Source: a bacterium (GTDB lineage Bacteria > Planctomycetota > Planctomycetia > Planctomycetales > Planctomycetaceae). From it: a stretch of DNA of 64,000 nucleotides. This document shows positions 26,657 through 34,935 of this stretch, in pieces. The notes under the pieces were generated by a model, which was not told the origin of the DNA, did no database searches, and saw nothing but the letters and a program-made list of their open reading frames with translations. Positions within the stretch are counted from its first letter, which is position 1. Every line of letters begins with the position of its first letter. The translations under genes were made by a program, and so were the position numbers. The stretch is from contig WGMU01000019.1 in NCBI GenBank assembly GCA_016124895.1, forward strand, positions 1 through 64,000, in the 5' to 3' direction.

Positions 26657-27769
26657 ATGTCTCGATCGTCTTCCCATCGTTCGCACCGTCCGGCCCTGTT
26701 TCGACGCCGAACGGCCCCTGGCGCCGTACCTGGAACAGTCGATACCGACCCGGCAGCGCAGCGACCCGTGATTCACGTCTTCAGTTACGGAGCGAAGGAA
26801 GCCGTCGAAGAACCAGTACCGGGAGCGTCCCGTCTCAAGCCCCTGCTGGGCCGTCGGCCGATCACCTGGATCAACGTCATGGGGCTCGGCGATGCTGAAA
26901 CGATTCACGAGATCGGGCGCACGTTCCGACTTCATCCGCTCGCCATGGAAGACGTTGTGAACACACATCAGTAGCCGAAAGTCGAGCTGTACGGAGACCG
27001 GCTGTTTCTCGTGATGCGGATCCCTCATCAGCGCGATCGTGTCCTCACTGAACAGATCAGTGTGTTTGCCAGTCCCGGACTGGTCATCACCTTTCAGGAA
27101 ACACCGGGAGACTGCTTCGACCCGGTCCGGGAGCGCATCCGGTCAAACCGGGGACGCATCCGCACATCCAACAGTGACTATCTGACATACTCGCTGCTCG
27201 ATGCCTGCATCGACTCCTGGTTTCCAATCATTGAGGAATTCGGCGTTCAGTTTGACGAGATGGACTCGCTGATCACGTCGGGACACAGCGGCAAGGTTGT
27301 CGGGCAGATTCACGCGATGCGTCACGAACTGAATGCGTTCCGGCGAACGATGCTGCGGCAGCGGGAAGCCATTGGCAGCATTGTCCGCGGAGATGACGAT
27401 TTCGAATTCTTCTCCGACGAGACACGGCTGTATCTGCGGGACTGTCAGGATCACACCGGGCAACTGATCCATGCGATTGATTCGCTGCGGGAAATGAGTG
27501 CCGACCTGCGGGAGTTTCATCACTCCCTGGCTGCGGAACGTTCGAACGAGACCGCTCAGTTTCTGACCGTAATCGCGACGATCTTCATCCCGCTGTCGTT
27601 TATCGCGAGCGTGTACGGCATGAACTTCAACTCCCGGGTCTCACCGTGGAACATGCCGGAACTCGACTGGTTTCTGGGCTATCCATTCGCACTCGGGATG
27701 ATGGCCGCCGTCGCGACTCTCATGATGTTTTACTTCTGGCGAAAAGGCTGGTTCGGCCGCCATTCGTGA
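26657..27769 (+). pseudogene. corA: corA magnesium/cobalt transporter, interrupted by an in-frame TAG
   Basis: Frame and homology run from the ATG at 26657 (AGGAG six bases upstream) to the stop at 27767-27769, 370 codons, a normal CorA length. The codon at 26972-26974 is TAG, breaking the frame after VVNTHQ; directly afterwards it continues PKVELYGDRLFLVMR, as intact relatives do. The C-terminal half has the expected FIPLSFIASVYGMNF segment with the GMN signature, then a second transmembrane helix. One base change separates this from an open gene. TAG ends other genes here (24033-24035, 44520-44522, 61752-61754), so recoding is unlikely. It may be a pseudogene, a sequencing error or a readthrough case; a reinitiating ATG at 27014 could yield a partial protein. 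Confidence 0.88.
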
Positions 27770-27874
27770 GACTCGCCTGCGCGACGCAATCACAGTAGCG
27801 TGCGAGCATGTCGTTCCGTTTGCTGCCGAAACTCTGGACGCTCAACACTCGACTCTCAACTCTGGACTTCCCCC

Positions 27875-28687
27875 ATGAAAATTATCCGCTTTCTGAATGA
27901 CGCTGGTGAAGTCTGCCTCGGCAGCCAGCATGACGATGGCACAGCAACACTGCTCGAAGGCGACCTGTTCGGCGACTTTCGTGATACAGGAACGCCCGCC
28001 ACCGTGCAGAAACTGCTGGCACCGGTGGCTCCAGCAGACATCCTCTGCATCGGTCTGAACTATCGGAAACACGCCGAAGAAGGCGGTCAGGCGATCCCGG
28101 AGTACCCAGTACTGTTCATGAAGACGAGCAGTGCCCTGCAGAACCCCGGCGATCCGATCGTGCTGCCGCGGAAACTGGCCAGCGACGCCGTCGATTACGA
28201 ATGCGAACTGGTCGTCATCATCGGCCGCGAATGCCACAACGTGTCGCGCGAGAACGCACTCGACTACGTGCTGGGTTACACCTGCGGCAACGACGTCAGT
28301 GCCCGCGACTGGCAACTGAAGAAGGGTGGCAGTCAGTGGTGCCGCGGGAAAACGTTCGCGACATTCGCGCCACTGGGGCCTTGTCTCGTTACCGCCGACG
28401 AGATTCCCAATCCCAATTCGCTCGGCATCCGCACCGTACTCAATGGTCAGATGATGCAGGACTGGAACACGGACGACATGATCTTTGACGTGCCGGCACT
28501 GATTGAATTCCTCAGTGGCAGCACTGTACTACCTCCAGGAACGGCGATCTTCACCGGCACGCCGCACGGTGTCGGCGGGGCTCGCAAGCCGCCGGTCTTC
28601 CTGCAGGACGGTGACACGATCACAATCGAAATCGACGGAATCGGTAAGTTGACGAATCCGGTCGTCAACGAGGCCATCGCTGGCTGA
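27875..28687 (+). CDS. fumarylacetoacetate hydrolase family protein
   Basis: This 270-residue enzyme belongs to the FAH fold. Family features are ILCIGLNYRKHAEE, EYPVLFMKTSSAL, VDYECELVVIIGRE (metal-binding Glu residues), GYTCGNDVSARDWQ and GTAIFTGTPHGVGG. Members are Mg-dependent hydrolases, decarboxylases or isomerases acting on beta-diketone-like or 2-oxo acids, such as ureidoglycolate lyase or 2-hydroxyhepta-diene-dioate isomerase. The substrate cannot be read from sequence. The start at 27875 is where homology begins (MKIIRFL); the region upstream to 27800 carries a CAACACTCGACTCTCAACTC low-complexity tract and is not coding. Confidence 0.9.
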   Translation: MKIIRFLNDAGEVCLGSQHDDGTATLLEGDLFGDFRDTGTPATVQKLLAPVAPADILCIGLNYRKHAEEGGQAIPEYPVLFMKTSSALQNPGDPIVLPRKLASDAVDYECELVVIIGRECHNVSRENALDYVLGYTCGNDVSARDWQLKKGGSQWCRGKTFATFAPLGPCLVTADEIPNPNSLGIRTVLNGQMMQDWNTDDMIFDVPALIEFLSGSTVLPPGTAIFTGTPHGVGGARKPPVFLQDGDTITIEIDGIGKLTNPVVNEAIAG

Positions 28688-28788
28688 CCGAGAGTCAGAT
28701 CGGCGCGAATCCGTGTCTGTTTAACATCCAGCCACAGGCGTCGGCTGATGCGCGACGGTCTGCTTGTACAAGATCAAAGGGTCGAACA

Positions 28789-29082
28789 ATGCCTCTCTAC
28801 ATTTATCAGATCATTCGCGCCGACGGTCAGCCCGTCGAAGAGTTCGAGGTTGTGCAGAGTATCCACGACAAGCCGCTGACCCAGCATCCGGAAACGGGTG
28901 AGCCTGTCAGACGCAAAATCGTCGCCCCGTTCGTTGCCGGTTCGCACTCGCAGATGGCAATCGAAGGTAAGCTCAAGGATCCGAAGAAGCTCGAAGACCT
29001 GGGTTTCACACGCTACGAAAAGCAGGGCAGTTCGTACGTCAAGACAGCCGGCAAGGGTCCGGACCTGATCAACCGGGACTGA
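28789..29082 (+). CDS. FmdB-like small protein lacking all zinc cysteines
   Basis: This 97-residue protein follows the FmdB/zinc-ribbon pattern from end to end. It starts MPLYIYQI where FmdB has MPIYEYRC, continues with EEFEVVQSIHDKPLTQHPETGEPVRR where FmdB has FEVxQSxxDxPLTxCPxCGGxVRK, and has a longer tail. Both CxxC pairs that bind zinc are absent; the gene has no Cys at all. The scaffold is therefore conserved without the metal site. An AAAGGG site stands about 7 bases before the ATG. FmdB proteins are poorly understood regulators. The gene lies between a FAH enzyme and a hairpin that may end transcription. Confidence 0.72.
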   Translation: MPLYIYQIIRADGQPVEEFEVVQSIHDKPLTQHPETGEPVRRKIVAPFVAGSHSQMAIEGKLKDPKKLEDLGFTRYEKQGSSYVKTAGKGPDLINRD

Positions 29083-29100
29083 TTTTGTGAGAGAAAGATC

Positions 29101-29189
29101 GTTTGACCCGAAGCCGCAGGCGACGGCGACGGCGTTTCATCTGATTGCACTGTTGCCAGAACACCGTCGCCTGGGGCTTCGGGTCAAAC
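29101..29189. repeat. near-perfect inverted repeat (hairpin)
   Basis: The 26-base arms 29101-29126 and 29164-29189 pair with one mismatch around a 37-base loop (core GTTTGACCCGAAGCC). The element lies between the convergent FmdB-like and phosphotransferase genes. One arm matches the inner repeat at 7483-7509 at 21 of 27 positions, so it belongs to a dispersed family. It could serve as a bidirectional transcription stop. Confidence 0.75.
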
Positions 29190-29209
29190 AATAGTGGCGT
29201 CGGGCAGTT

Positions 29210-30223
29210 TCAAAACAGCGCAAGCTGACTAACAATTCTCCCGAGTCTCGCGATGACACGCGGCATCTGTTCGGCGTCGATCTGCTGATCGGCGCGGCGC
29301 TGCAGCCAGGACATTCCGCTCAGCAGAAGACCGGAGCGATTGAGCGGTCGCAGAAGCTGGTGCTCGGCTGTTGTCAGCGGCCGCTGCTGTTCGTAGGCAT
29401 CGAGCGCCCGTTGCCAGTCGGCCGCGCTGTCGCCGAACAGACTGCCGAGCAGTCGCGACAGATCGCAGGCGACGGAGTCTGTTTTGACGGCTCCGAAGTC
29501 GACGATTCCAGTCAACCGGTCGTCGCTGAACAGCAGATGGTCATGCCAGATGTCGCGGATGCAGGGTTGCTGGCGGACAGGCAGCGACGCGACCTGCTGC
29601 AGTTCGCGACCGATCGAATCGCTCAGCAGCCGAAACAGCGTCGTCAGTTTCTGACCGAGACTGCGAAACTGCGGATCCGCGTCGAGCAGCAGTCGACGTT
29701 CGGTTGCCGGCAGATCGACGCGCCACTGCGCGAAACGCCGCAGACGACTCGATACGGTTGGCGAAACGTCTTCGTGGACTGGCGACAGCCAGTTCGTCTC
29801 GCGGGCCGAGGGTGCAAACAGTGCGGCAACACGATGCCATGCAGCGAGGCCACTCATCGCAGCATGAAGCCGGGATTCCGTCGGGGAGTCATCGAAGTCT
29901 GCCGTTCCCGGAAGCCACGGTTCAACCTGCCACAGACGGCCCTGATATTCGGTCACTGTCCGACCGTCCGCCGACAGCAGTGGGACAGCAATCGGAACCT
30001 GGCTCGACTGTTCGACGTGACTCAGCAATCGGTGAATGGCAAGCAATCGCTCGCCTGACGCCCCGACTGGCCACTGTCGGACGCAGTACGCTGCCGATTC
30101 AATCGCGACACGATGGACGCGAGCCCCGCTGAATCCCGGCGTCGCTGCAGTGACGAAGGCCGGCTGACCGCGTTCTTTGAGCGTCGGATAAAAAACGTCA
30201 AGGAACTCGGCGGGAGCAGACAT
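29210..30223 (-). CDS. aminoglycoside/choline kinase-like phosphotransferase
   Basis: This 337-residue protein has the phosphotransferase-family (APH/choline kinase) fold, distant from eukaryotic-like kinases. The catalytic loop is IRDIWHDHLLFSDD (the HxDxxxxNxL variant) and the metal-binding segment is LTGIVDFGAVKTDSVACDLSRLLGSL. The N-terminal half carries the glycine-poor nucleotide lobe (VHRVAIESAAYCVRQWP). Such proteins phosphorylate small molecules such as homoserine, fructosamine, choline or aminoglycosides. Sequence alone does not choose a substrate and resistance is not implied. No signal peptide. It is flanked by a repeat and a pair of lipoprotein genes, which tell nothing about the substrate. 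Confidence 0.82.
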   Translation of the reverse strand: MSAPAEFLDVFYPTLKERGQPAFVTAATPGFSGARVHRVAIESAAYCVRQWPVGASGERLLAIHRLLSHVEQSSQVPIAVPLLSADGRTVTEYQGRLWQVEPWLPGTADFDDSPTESRLHAAMSGLAAWHRVAALFAPSARETNWLSPVHEDVSPTVSSRLRRFAQWRVDLPATERRLLLDADPQFRSLGQKLTTLFRLLSDSIGRELQQVASLPVRQQPCIRDIWHDHLLFSDDRLTGIVDFGAVKTDSVACDLSRLLGSLFGDSAADWQRALDAYEQQRPLTTAEHQLLRPLNRSGLLLSGMSWLQRRADQQIDAEQMPRVIARLGRIVSQLALF

Positions 30224-30260
30224 CGGCGGTCAGAACCCCTGTTCCTGTCGAATCGTTGCG

Positions 30261-30914
30261 CTAGGTCGCGTCGGCAATATCGTCGCCGTTGAAGTGTTCG
30301 TAAAACAGGCGGCCGATCTCTTCACTCAGACGCGACAGATACAGCATCTGAAACTGCGGACGGCTGACTTCGCTGGTGTCTTTGGGAGCGGCCAGGGGAT
30401 AACGCGAGACGATATCCTTGCTGTAGATCGGCTCGCCATTGCCCTCGTCGTCGAGTTCGTACACCGTGACGACTCCCTCGGACCGGCCGCGATACAGCTC
30501 GTGACTGTTTTCCTCAAACAACGTGAACTCGGTCAGATCGATATAGACAACGTGAGTCGCCCCGACGCCGCGACCGATTTCATCTGGATTGTCCCAGTGT
30601 GGATTTTCATCGAGCCACTGCTGCACGCGGTCGGGATTGATCGTTTTGATTTTGTGCTCGTGCATCCGGTACGCAACGTATTTCGTAATTTCGCGATCGA
30701 CGTGCGAGAAGTTGTAGAGCACTTCTTTCGGCGCGAAGCACGCGACAGCGACAACAACATCCCTGTCCGTCATTGAGTTACCGCTCAACGCTTCGTAGTC
30801 AGGCTGAATCGCCGGCGGACCGCCGATCAGATAACCGAGCAGGATGATGTAGTTGCAGCCGCTGGTCGTTGTCAGCAGCAGCAGACTCAGCAGCAGCGAC
30901 AGCCGGAATCGCAT
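30261..30914 (-). CDS. lipoprotein, first of a related tandem pair
   Basis: This 217-residue protein has a Leu/Thr-rich signal peptide ending in the lipobox TTSGC (Cys near residue 20), so it is probably a membrane-anchored lipoprotein. The mature domain is shared with the gene at 30993-31673: both have a VVVAVACF or TILIVCRT strand near the start, an INPDRVQQWLDENP or VSPDAVADWLDDNG helix, a THVVYIDLTEF or DYIAVIDVESLEF strand, and a LYRGRSEG or MYRGKAQG motif. The family is uncharacterised. The fold may resemble penicillin-binding-protein activator or CsgG-like periplasmic alpha/beta domains, but that is a guess. The two genes are 78 bases apart and probably one transcript. Confidence 0.8.
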   Translation of the reverse strand: MRFRLSLLLSLLLLTTTSGCNYIILLGYLIGGPPAIQPDYEALSGNSMTDRDVVVAVACFAPKEVLYNFSHVDREITKYVAYRMHEHKIKTINPDRVQQWLDENPHWDNPDEIGRGVGATHVVYIDLTEFTLFEENSHELYRGRSEGVVTVYELDDEGNGEPIYSKDIVSRYPLAAPKDTSEVSRPQFQMLYLSRLSEEIGRLFYEHFNGDDIADAT

Positions 30915-30992
30915 GTCGAAATCCTTCGGATGATGGCGGGCGAGAGGTTCGCTCCGATGATTGGTTTCGGTCGTCGTGAGTGAATCGAGTGG

Positions 30993-31673
30993 TCAGAACT
31001 CGTCGCCCATCCGGTAGTCATAAAACTGTCGAGCCAGATCCTGGCTGAGGTGGTCAACAAACTGCTTCTGAAAGACACGTTCTGAAATACTGTGAGCAGG
31101 AACCGGACTGAACCGCGGATACTCGGTGTTGAACCCGCCGGAGAAGACCTGGAGAGCACCGCGCCGCCCGCCACGTTTTTCGACGCGATAAGCCCGAACC
31201 GCTCCCTGCGCTTTGCCACGGTACATTTCCGGACTGTTTGGCTCGAAGAATTCGAGAGACTCGACATCGATCACCGCGATGTAGTCGGTGTCGAAGTCGG
31301 CCGCGAGTTCCGCGACGTTGTCAAATTCGCCGCCGTTGTCATCAAGCCAGTCGGCAACCGCATCCGGCGAGACGATTCTGATCCCCTGCTGCTTCAGCCG
31401 GCGCAGAATGCCGTCTGACAGGTCATGCTGCAGTGTCGGCAACTGATTCTGCATCAGCGACGGCGTGCGGCAGACGATCAGAATGGTCTGCTCACCATCC
31501 ATCAGGTCGACGCCGGTCTGAGCGTTGAAGACGGATTTGATCTTCGGATCGCCGAAGAACATTTTCCCGGCCATGACAAACAGCGAGCAGCCACCCGCCT
31601 GAGCTGGCAGCAGCGCAGCAAGGCACAGCAGCAACAGGCGGCGCACGATCGGACGTGCCTGAGAGTGTCTCAT
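30993..31673 (-). CDS. lipoprotein, second of a related tandem pair
   Basis: This 226-residue lipoprotein has a signal peptide with the lipobox QAGGC (Cys near residue 29). It shares the overall plan of the gene at 30261-30914, including the SPDAVADWLDD helix, the DYIAVIDVESLEF strand and the YRGKAQGAVRAY motif, and differs at the C-terminus, where it has a TEYPRFSPVP loop. The similarity looks like an old tandem duplication. It is the upstream gene on the minus strand and probably leads the transcript. Function is unknown. A role in envelope maintenance is possible because both carry lipid anchors and no catalytic motif is evident. Confidence 0.8.
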   Translation of the reverse strand: MRHSQARPIVRRLLLLCLAALLPAQAGGCSLFVMAGKMFFGDPKIKSVFNAQTGVDLMDGEQTILIVCRTPSLMQNQLPTLQHDLSDGILRRLKQQGIRIVSPDAVADWLDDNGGEFDNVAELAADFDTDYIAVIDVESLEFFEPNSPEMYRGKAQGAVRAYRVEKRGGRRGALQVFSGGFNTEYPRFSPVPAHSISERVFQKQFVDHLSQDLARQFYDYRMGDEF

Positions 31674-31821
31674 CGAGAAGCTCGGTGTGAGGAATGTCGT
31701 CCCGAAGCGGACAGGAAGTGACTCGGTGCGAGTACGGCTGGGCAGGATGTCAGCCGGAAGGGAGCGGAGTCATAGTCCCAATCAAACAAATGCGGCAAGA
31801 CGAGTTGCTGCCCGAGTGATC

Positions 31822-31850
31822 TTGACCCGTTCTTTGCGGCACTGTTATTC
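31822..31850 (+). promoter_or_regulatory. candidate sigma-70-like promoter
   Basis: TTGACC at 31822-31827 and TTATTC at 31845-31850 are separated by exactly 17 bases, and the -10 box lies 60 bases before the GTG start at 31910. The -35 box differs from TTGACA at one base and the -10 from TATAAT at three, so it is plausible but unproven. Confidence 0.5.
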
Positions 31851-31909
31851 CACCGCCCCCTTCCCGACGGTGTTCTCCGTCAGCCGGACCCTCTTTTCCT
31901 GCCTGGCCG

Positions 31910-33637
31910 GTGAAACAATCCCTGCTCATTCTCCTGATTGCTGCGGCAACGCTGCCTGACGCTCCGACTGCGTTCGCTCAGTCGTCCTCAGCCAGTGGGG
32001 GTGAGCGTGCGTCCGGAATCGTGACGAGTGATGGCGTTCCGCCCCTGCCCGGTGAAAACCGCTTCCCCGGCGTTTCGTCGGCTGCAAATTCGCCGTTCGG
32101 ACCGCCGTTGTCTGCTGCGCCACGAGACCCGCTGCCGAGTCGGCCTTATGTCACTCCTGACGGCGTTCCTCCGGCCGGTGGCAACCGCGGGAATCCGGAT
32201 CGCAACGGGCGGTTTCCTCAGCCAGGAATGCCGGGCAGTTATGCGCCGGATCCCACAGGATTGTCAGGGCCGACTGGCGTACTGGATTCGCCGGGTTCGT
32301 TGACCGCGCCAAACTCTTCATTGGCACCGCGTGACTCCGCCACGGGCTCAGCCGGACCCGCCAGCCTGAGCGACCCGATCGACCCGTTGACCGGACTGCC
32401 GCTGCGGATGACGTCGCTCTGGCCGAGCCGCAACGGCGAGCTGCAACCGCTGCCTCCACCAATGGTGGAATCTCCGATTCCGTCGCCCATCCCGCACGCA
32501 CGGATCAAAGCCTCGCCGGGCTACTACCCGGACCGGCCGCTTGACCAGATTCCGCCGAGTGATCTGCTGCCGACGCCTGATCTACCGCATCTGCCCGGCA
32601 TACCCGGACCGTCGTATTCGGGGCCGGTCCTGTTCGACGGCCGCGTTGATGGTCTCATCGGCGCTCCGTTGACCCGCGACCCGGACGCACTTCCGCTCGA
32701 CACGCCCCCGAATCCGAACATCGATTTCCCGCAGGACACGCTGCTCGATCCGACGCCGTTTGATTCCGGCAACCGCGACGGGCAGCTTGACTGGATCGAC
32801 CTGATCGAAGAGTACGCCGGACGAATGACCCGCAGCGACATTCCTGACGAGCCGCATAACACGCCGAAGGAAGAACGAAGCTGGCTGCGGATCGAACACT
32901 GGCGCGCAGACGCGACCTGGTTCCCGACGACCGGCGACAGTCTCGGCTGGCTGACTGGATACGGCGACGTGACGATCGGTCTGGCAAAAATTCGCGGGCT
33001 GACAATCACGCCTGGCTACGCGATTCATATGCTGCAGGGTCCGGCGCGAACGGACTTGCCGAACACACTGCACGACCTGCGGGCTGAGGTCGCCTGGATG
33101 CGGCGCTTCGATGCCCGCTGGCGGCTGCGTCTCGCGGGTACAGCTGGCTTCTACAGCGATCATCTGAATCTGAGCAACGGGCTGCGTTTCAGCGGTCAGA
33201 CACTGGTCACGTACGAGTGCAACCCCGACCTGCAGCTTGTGTTCGGATCCTCCTGGCTGAATCTCGAAAACCGCCGCGTGCTGCCGATCGGTGGTCTCGT
33301 CTGGTTCATCAACGACCGACACCGACTCGACCTGATCTTCCCCGAATGGAAGTTCGCCTTTGTCGCGCAGGAAACACTGCTGTGGACCAAATGGGCGTAC
33401 GCGACCGGTGGCTTCTGGGGCCGAACCTGGCAGATCGATCGAACGTCCGGCGCGAGCGACGACGTCACTTATTCCGACTGGCGTGTCGCTCTGGGTATGG
33501 AGAAGAAAACGGAGTCAGACATTTACTCGTTCCTCGAAGTCGGCATCGCCTTCAACCGCAAGCTGGATTACGTGTCGAACGTCGGCGACTACCGCCCCGA
33601 CCCATTCGTCTTCGTCCGCGGCGGCTTCCACTTCTGA
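31910..33637 (+). CDS. secreted proline-rich protein with C-terminal beta-rich domain
   Basis: This 575-residue protein starts with GTG and a signal peptide (MKQSLLILLIAAATLPD, cleavage near residue 24). Residues about 25-245 are rich in Pro, Gly, Ser and Asp and hold two copies of a DGVPP motif followed by GENR or GGNR. Residues about 320-575 look like an outer-membrane beta-barrel or beta-sandwich: alternating aromatic strands with FGSSWLNLENRRVLPIGG and a C-terminal FVFVRGGFHF ending in Phe, as outer-membrane barrels often do. No family was recognised with confidence. A promoter-like pair lies upstream. It is convergent with the squalene-repeat gene across a cruciform-like sequence. Confidence 0.78.
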   Translation: MKQSLLILLIAAATLPDAPTAFAQSSSASGGERASGIVTSDGVPPLPGENRFPGVSSAANSPFGPPLSAAPRDPLPSRPYVTPDGVPPAGGNRGNPDRNGRFPQPGMPGSYAPDPTGLSGPTGVLDSPGSLTAPNSSLAPRDSATGSAGPASLSDPIDPLTGLPLRMTSLWPSRNGELQPLPPPMVESPIPSPIPHARIKASPGYYPDRPLDQIPPSDLLPTPDLPHLPGIPGPSYSGPVLFDGRVDGLIGAPLTRDPDALPLDTPPNPNIDFPQDTLLDPTPFDSGNRDGQLDWIDLIEEYAGRMTRSDIPDEPHNTPKEERSWLRIEHWRADATWFPTTGDSLGWLTGYGDVTIGLAKIRGLTITPGYAIHMLQGPARTDLPNTLHDLRAEVAWMRRFDARWRLRLAGTAGFYSDHLNLSNGLRFSGQTLVTYECNPDLQLVFGSSWLNLENRRVLPIGGLVWFINDRHRLDLIFPEWKFAFVAQETLLWTKWAYATGGFWGRTWQIDRTSGASDDVTYSDWRVALGMEKKTESDIYSFLEVGIAFNRKLDYVSNVGDYRPDPFVFVRGGFHF

Positions 33638-33695
33638 CGACTTGAGAATGTGCGTGAAATAAGTTCCCGGCTCTGAACGTTGCTGCTCGACGCTG

Positions 33696-33753
33696 TGCAT
33701 TGGAGAACCACAGCGGGTCGAGACCGGCCACACAACACCGGGTTCTCAATGCA
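33696..33753. terminator. cruciform-like inverted repeat between convergent genes
   Basis: The arms 33696-33709 (TGCATTGGAGAACC) and 33741-33753 (GGTTCTCAATGCA) pair with one bulged base, and GGGTC/GACC pairs inside the loop. It lies between the convergent genes ending at 33637 and 33764. A T-run is lacking, so termination is likely by position rather than shown. Confidence 0.45.
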
Positions 33754-33763
33754 GACTGGTCCC

Positions 33764-34795
33764 CTATCGCTGATAGATCGGCAGATAGCGGTACTCGACG
33801 GCCAGCGCGAGGACGGACATCGCGGTTGCGTAGACGCGCCCATAAGCACTTTCCCGGCCCTGATTCGGCCAGCTTCCGTCGGGAAGCTGCATGGGTAGCA
33901 GTAGATTCGCCATCTGCGTCCGGGTTGTCTCCCAGTGCCGATCTCCGACCTGAAACATACCGACTGTGCAGTAATAGACTCCGTAATAAAAAAAGCTGTC
34001 GTTTGGTCGCAGCGGCTGCCGGAGCAGATACTCGGCTGCCCGCATTGTCTCGTCCGCGTGATGCTCGCCGCAGATTTCCAGACACAGAATTCCCGTACCT
34101 GCCCGCGTCGGCGAGGTCCCGTGGCCGGGCTGATAGCCAAAACCGCCCTGCGGAGTCGCACACTGCCGGACGTAGGCCACTGCCAGTTCGATCGCCTCGG
34201 CGGGAACATCGCAACCAATGTCTTTCGCAGCGCGCAACGCGAGCAACTGCCAGCCGGTGACGCTCAGATCGCTGTCGTTCGCTCCCGGTTGATATCGCCA
34301 GCCGCCCAGGTGTCTGGGCCCTTTGGGGACAGCCTGCGCAACAAGGATCAGGCGGACCGCCCGTTCGAGCCCCTGCCGCACGCGGAGAGCCAGGTCTCCG
34401 CGGACCATGCCGGACACTTCTGCGAGCATCAGCGTGCAGATCCCGTGTGTGTACATCGGCCCGGAACCGGCGACATGTCTAAACAGACCGGTATCGTCCT
34501 GATGATCGAGCACCCAGCGGATCCCGTTTTCAATCCGCGCCCCGTACGGACCGTCTCCGGGAGTATGTCCGACGGCCAGAAACGCCATGATCGCAAGCGA
34601 CGTTACGGACGGCGCGTCGCGGTTATTTGCCCGCCAGGCTCCGGAACCCTGCTGCTCAGACGCCAGAAACTGCAGCGCCCGAACAACGGCCTGGTCCGTT
34701 TCGCGCGACCGGTCTCCCGGCTGTGCGACGGCCTCAAACCGGGGCACAGCCAGCAACAGCAACAGCAACGCGGAGCAGTGGCAACGACGATTCAC
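33764..34795 (-). CDS. secreted prenyltransferase/squalene oxidase repeat protein
   Basis: This 343-residue protein has a signal peptide (Leu-rich, residues about 9-20, cleavage near VAQ) and several prenyltransferase/squalene-oxidase repeats. They start AVVRALQFLASEQQGSGAW, with similar blocks GIRWVLDHQDDTGLF, VRLILVAQAVPKG-GGW and AVAYVRQCATPQGGFGY. These repeats form an alpha/alpha barrel. In planctomycetes such exported proteins are common and are not true cyclases: the DXDD catalytic motif of squalene-hopene cyclase is not seen. Function is unknown, perhaps binding. A DUF1571 gene lies upstream on the same strand with a 140-base gap. Confidence 0.85.
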   Translation of the reverse strand: MNRRCHCSALLLLLLAVPRFEAVAQPGDRSRETDQAVVRALQFLASEQQGSGAWRANNRDAPSVTSLAIMAFLAVGHTPGDGPYGARIENGIRWVLDHQDDTGLFRHVAGSGPMYTHGICTLMLAEVSGMVRGDLALRVRQGLERAVRLILVAQAVPKGPRHLGGWRYQPGANDSDLSVTGWQLLALRAAKDIGCDVPAEAIELAVAYVRQCATPQGGFGYQPGHGTSPTRAGTGILCLEICGEHHADETMRAAEYLLRQPLRPNDSFFYYGVYYCTVGMFQVGDRHWETTRTQMANLLLPMQLPDGSWPNQGRESAYGRVYATAMSVLALAVEYRYLPIYQR

Positions 34796-34935
34796 GGTGT
34801 GGCTCTCAACGGACAGGAGCCGCTTACAATCGCGCAGCGTTCGACATCGAACAACTCTCGGCGCATAAATAACGGCAACGCGAACTGCATGCGTCCGCGT
34901 TGCCGGTTGAGATTTCGCCGCCAGTTCGCCGACGA

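Noticed and set aside
26972-26974. TAG as a recoded sense codon in this organism
   Set aside because: TAG is an ordinary stop at the end of the kinase (24035), EF-G-like (44522), rnd (61754) and yajC (63546) genes.
29210-30223. Aminoglycoside resistance gene
   Set aside because: The family is broad and includes many metabolic kinases; no feature points to drug substrates.
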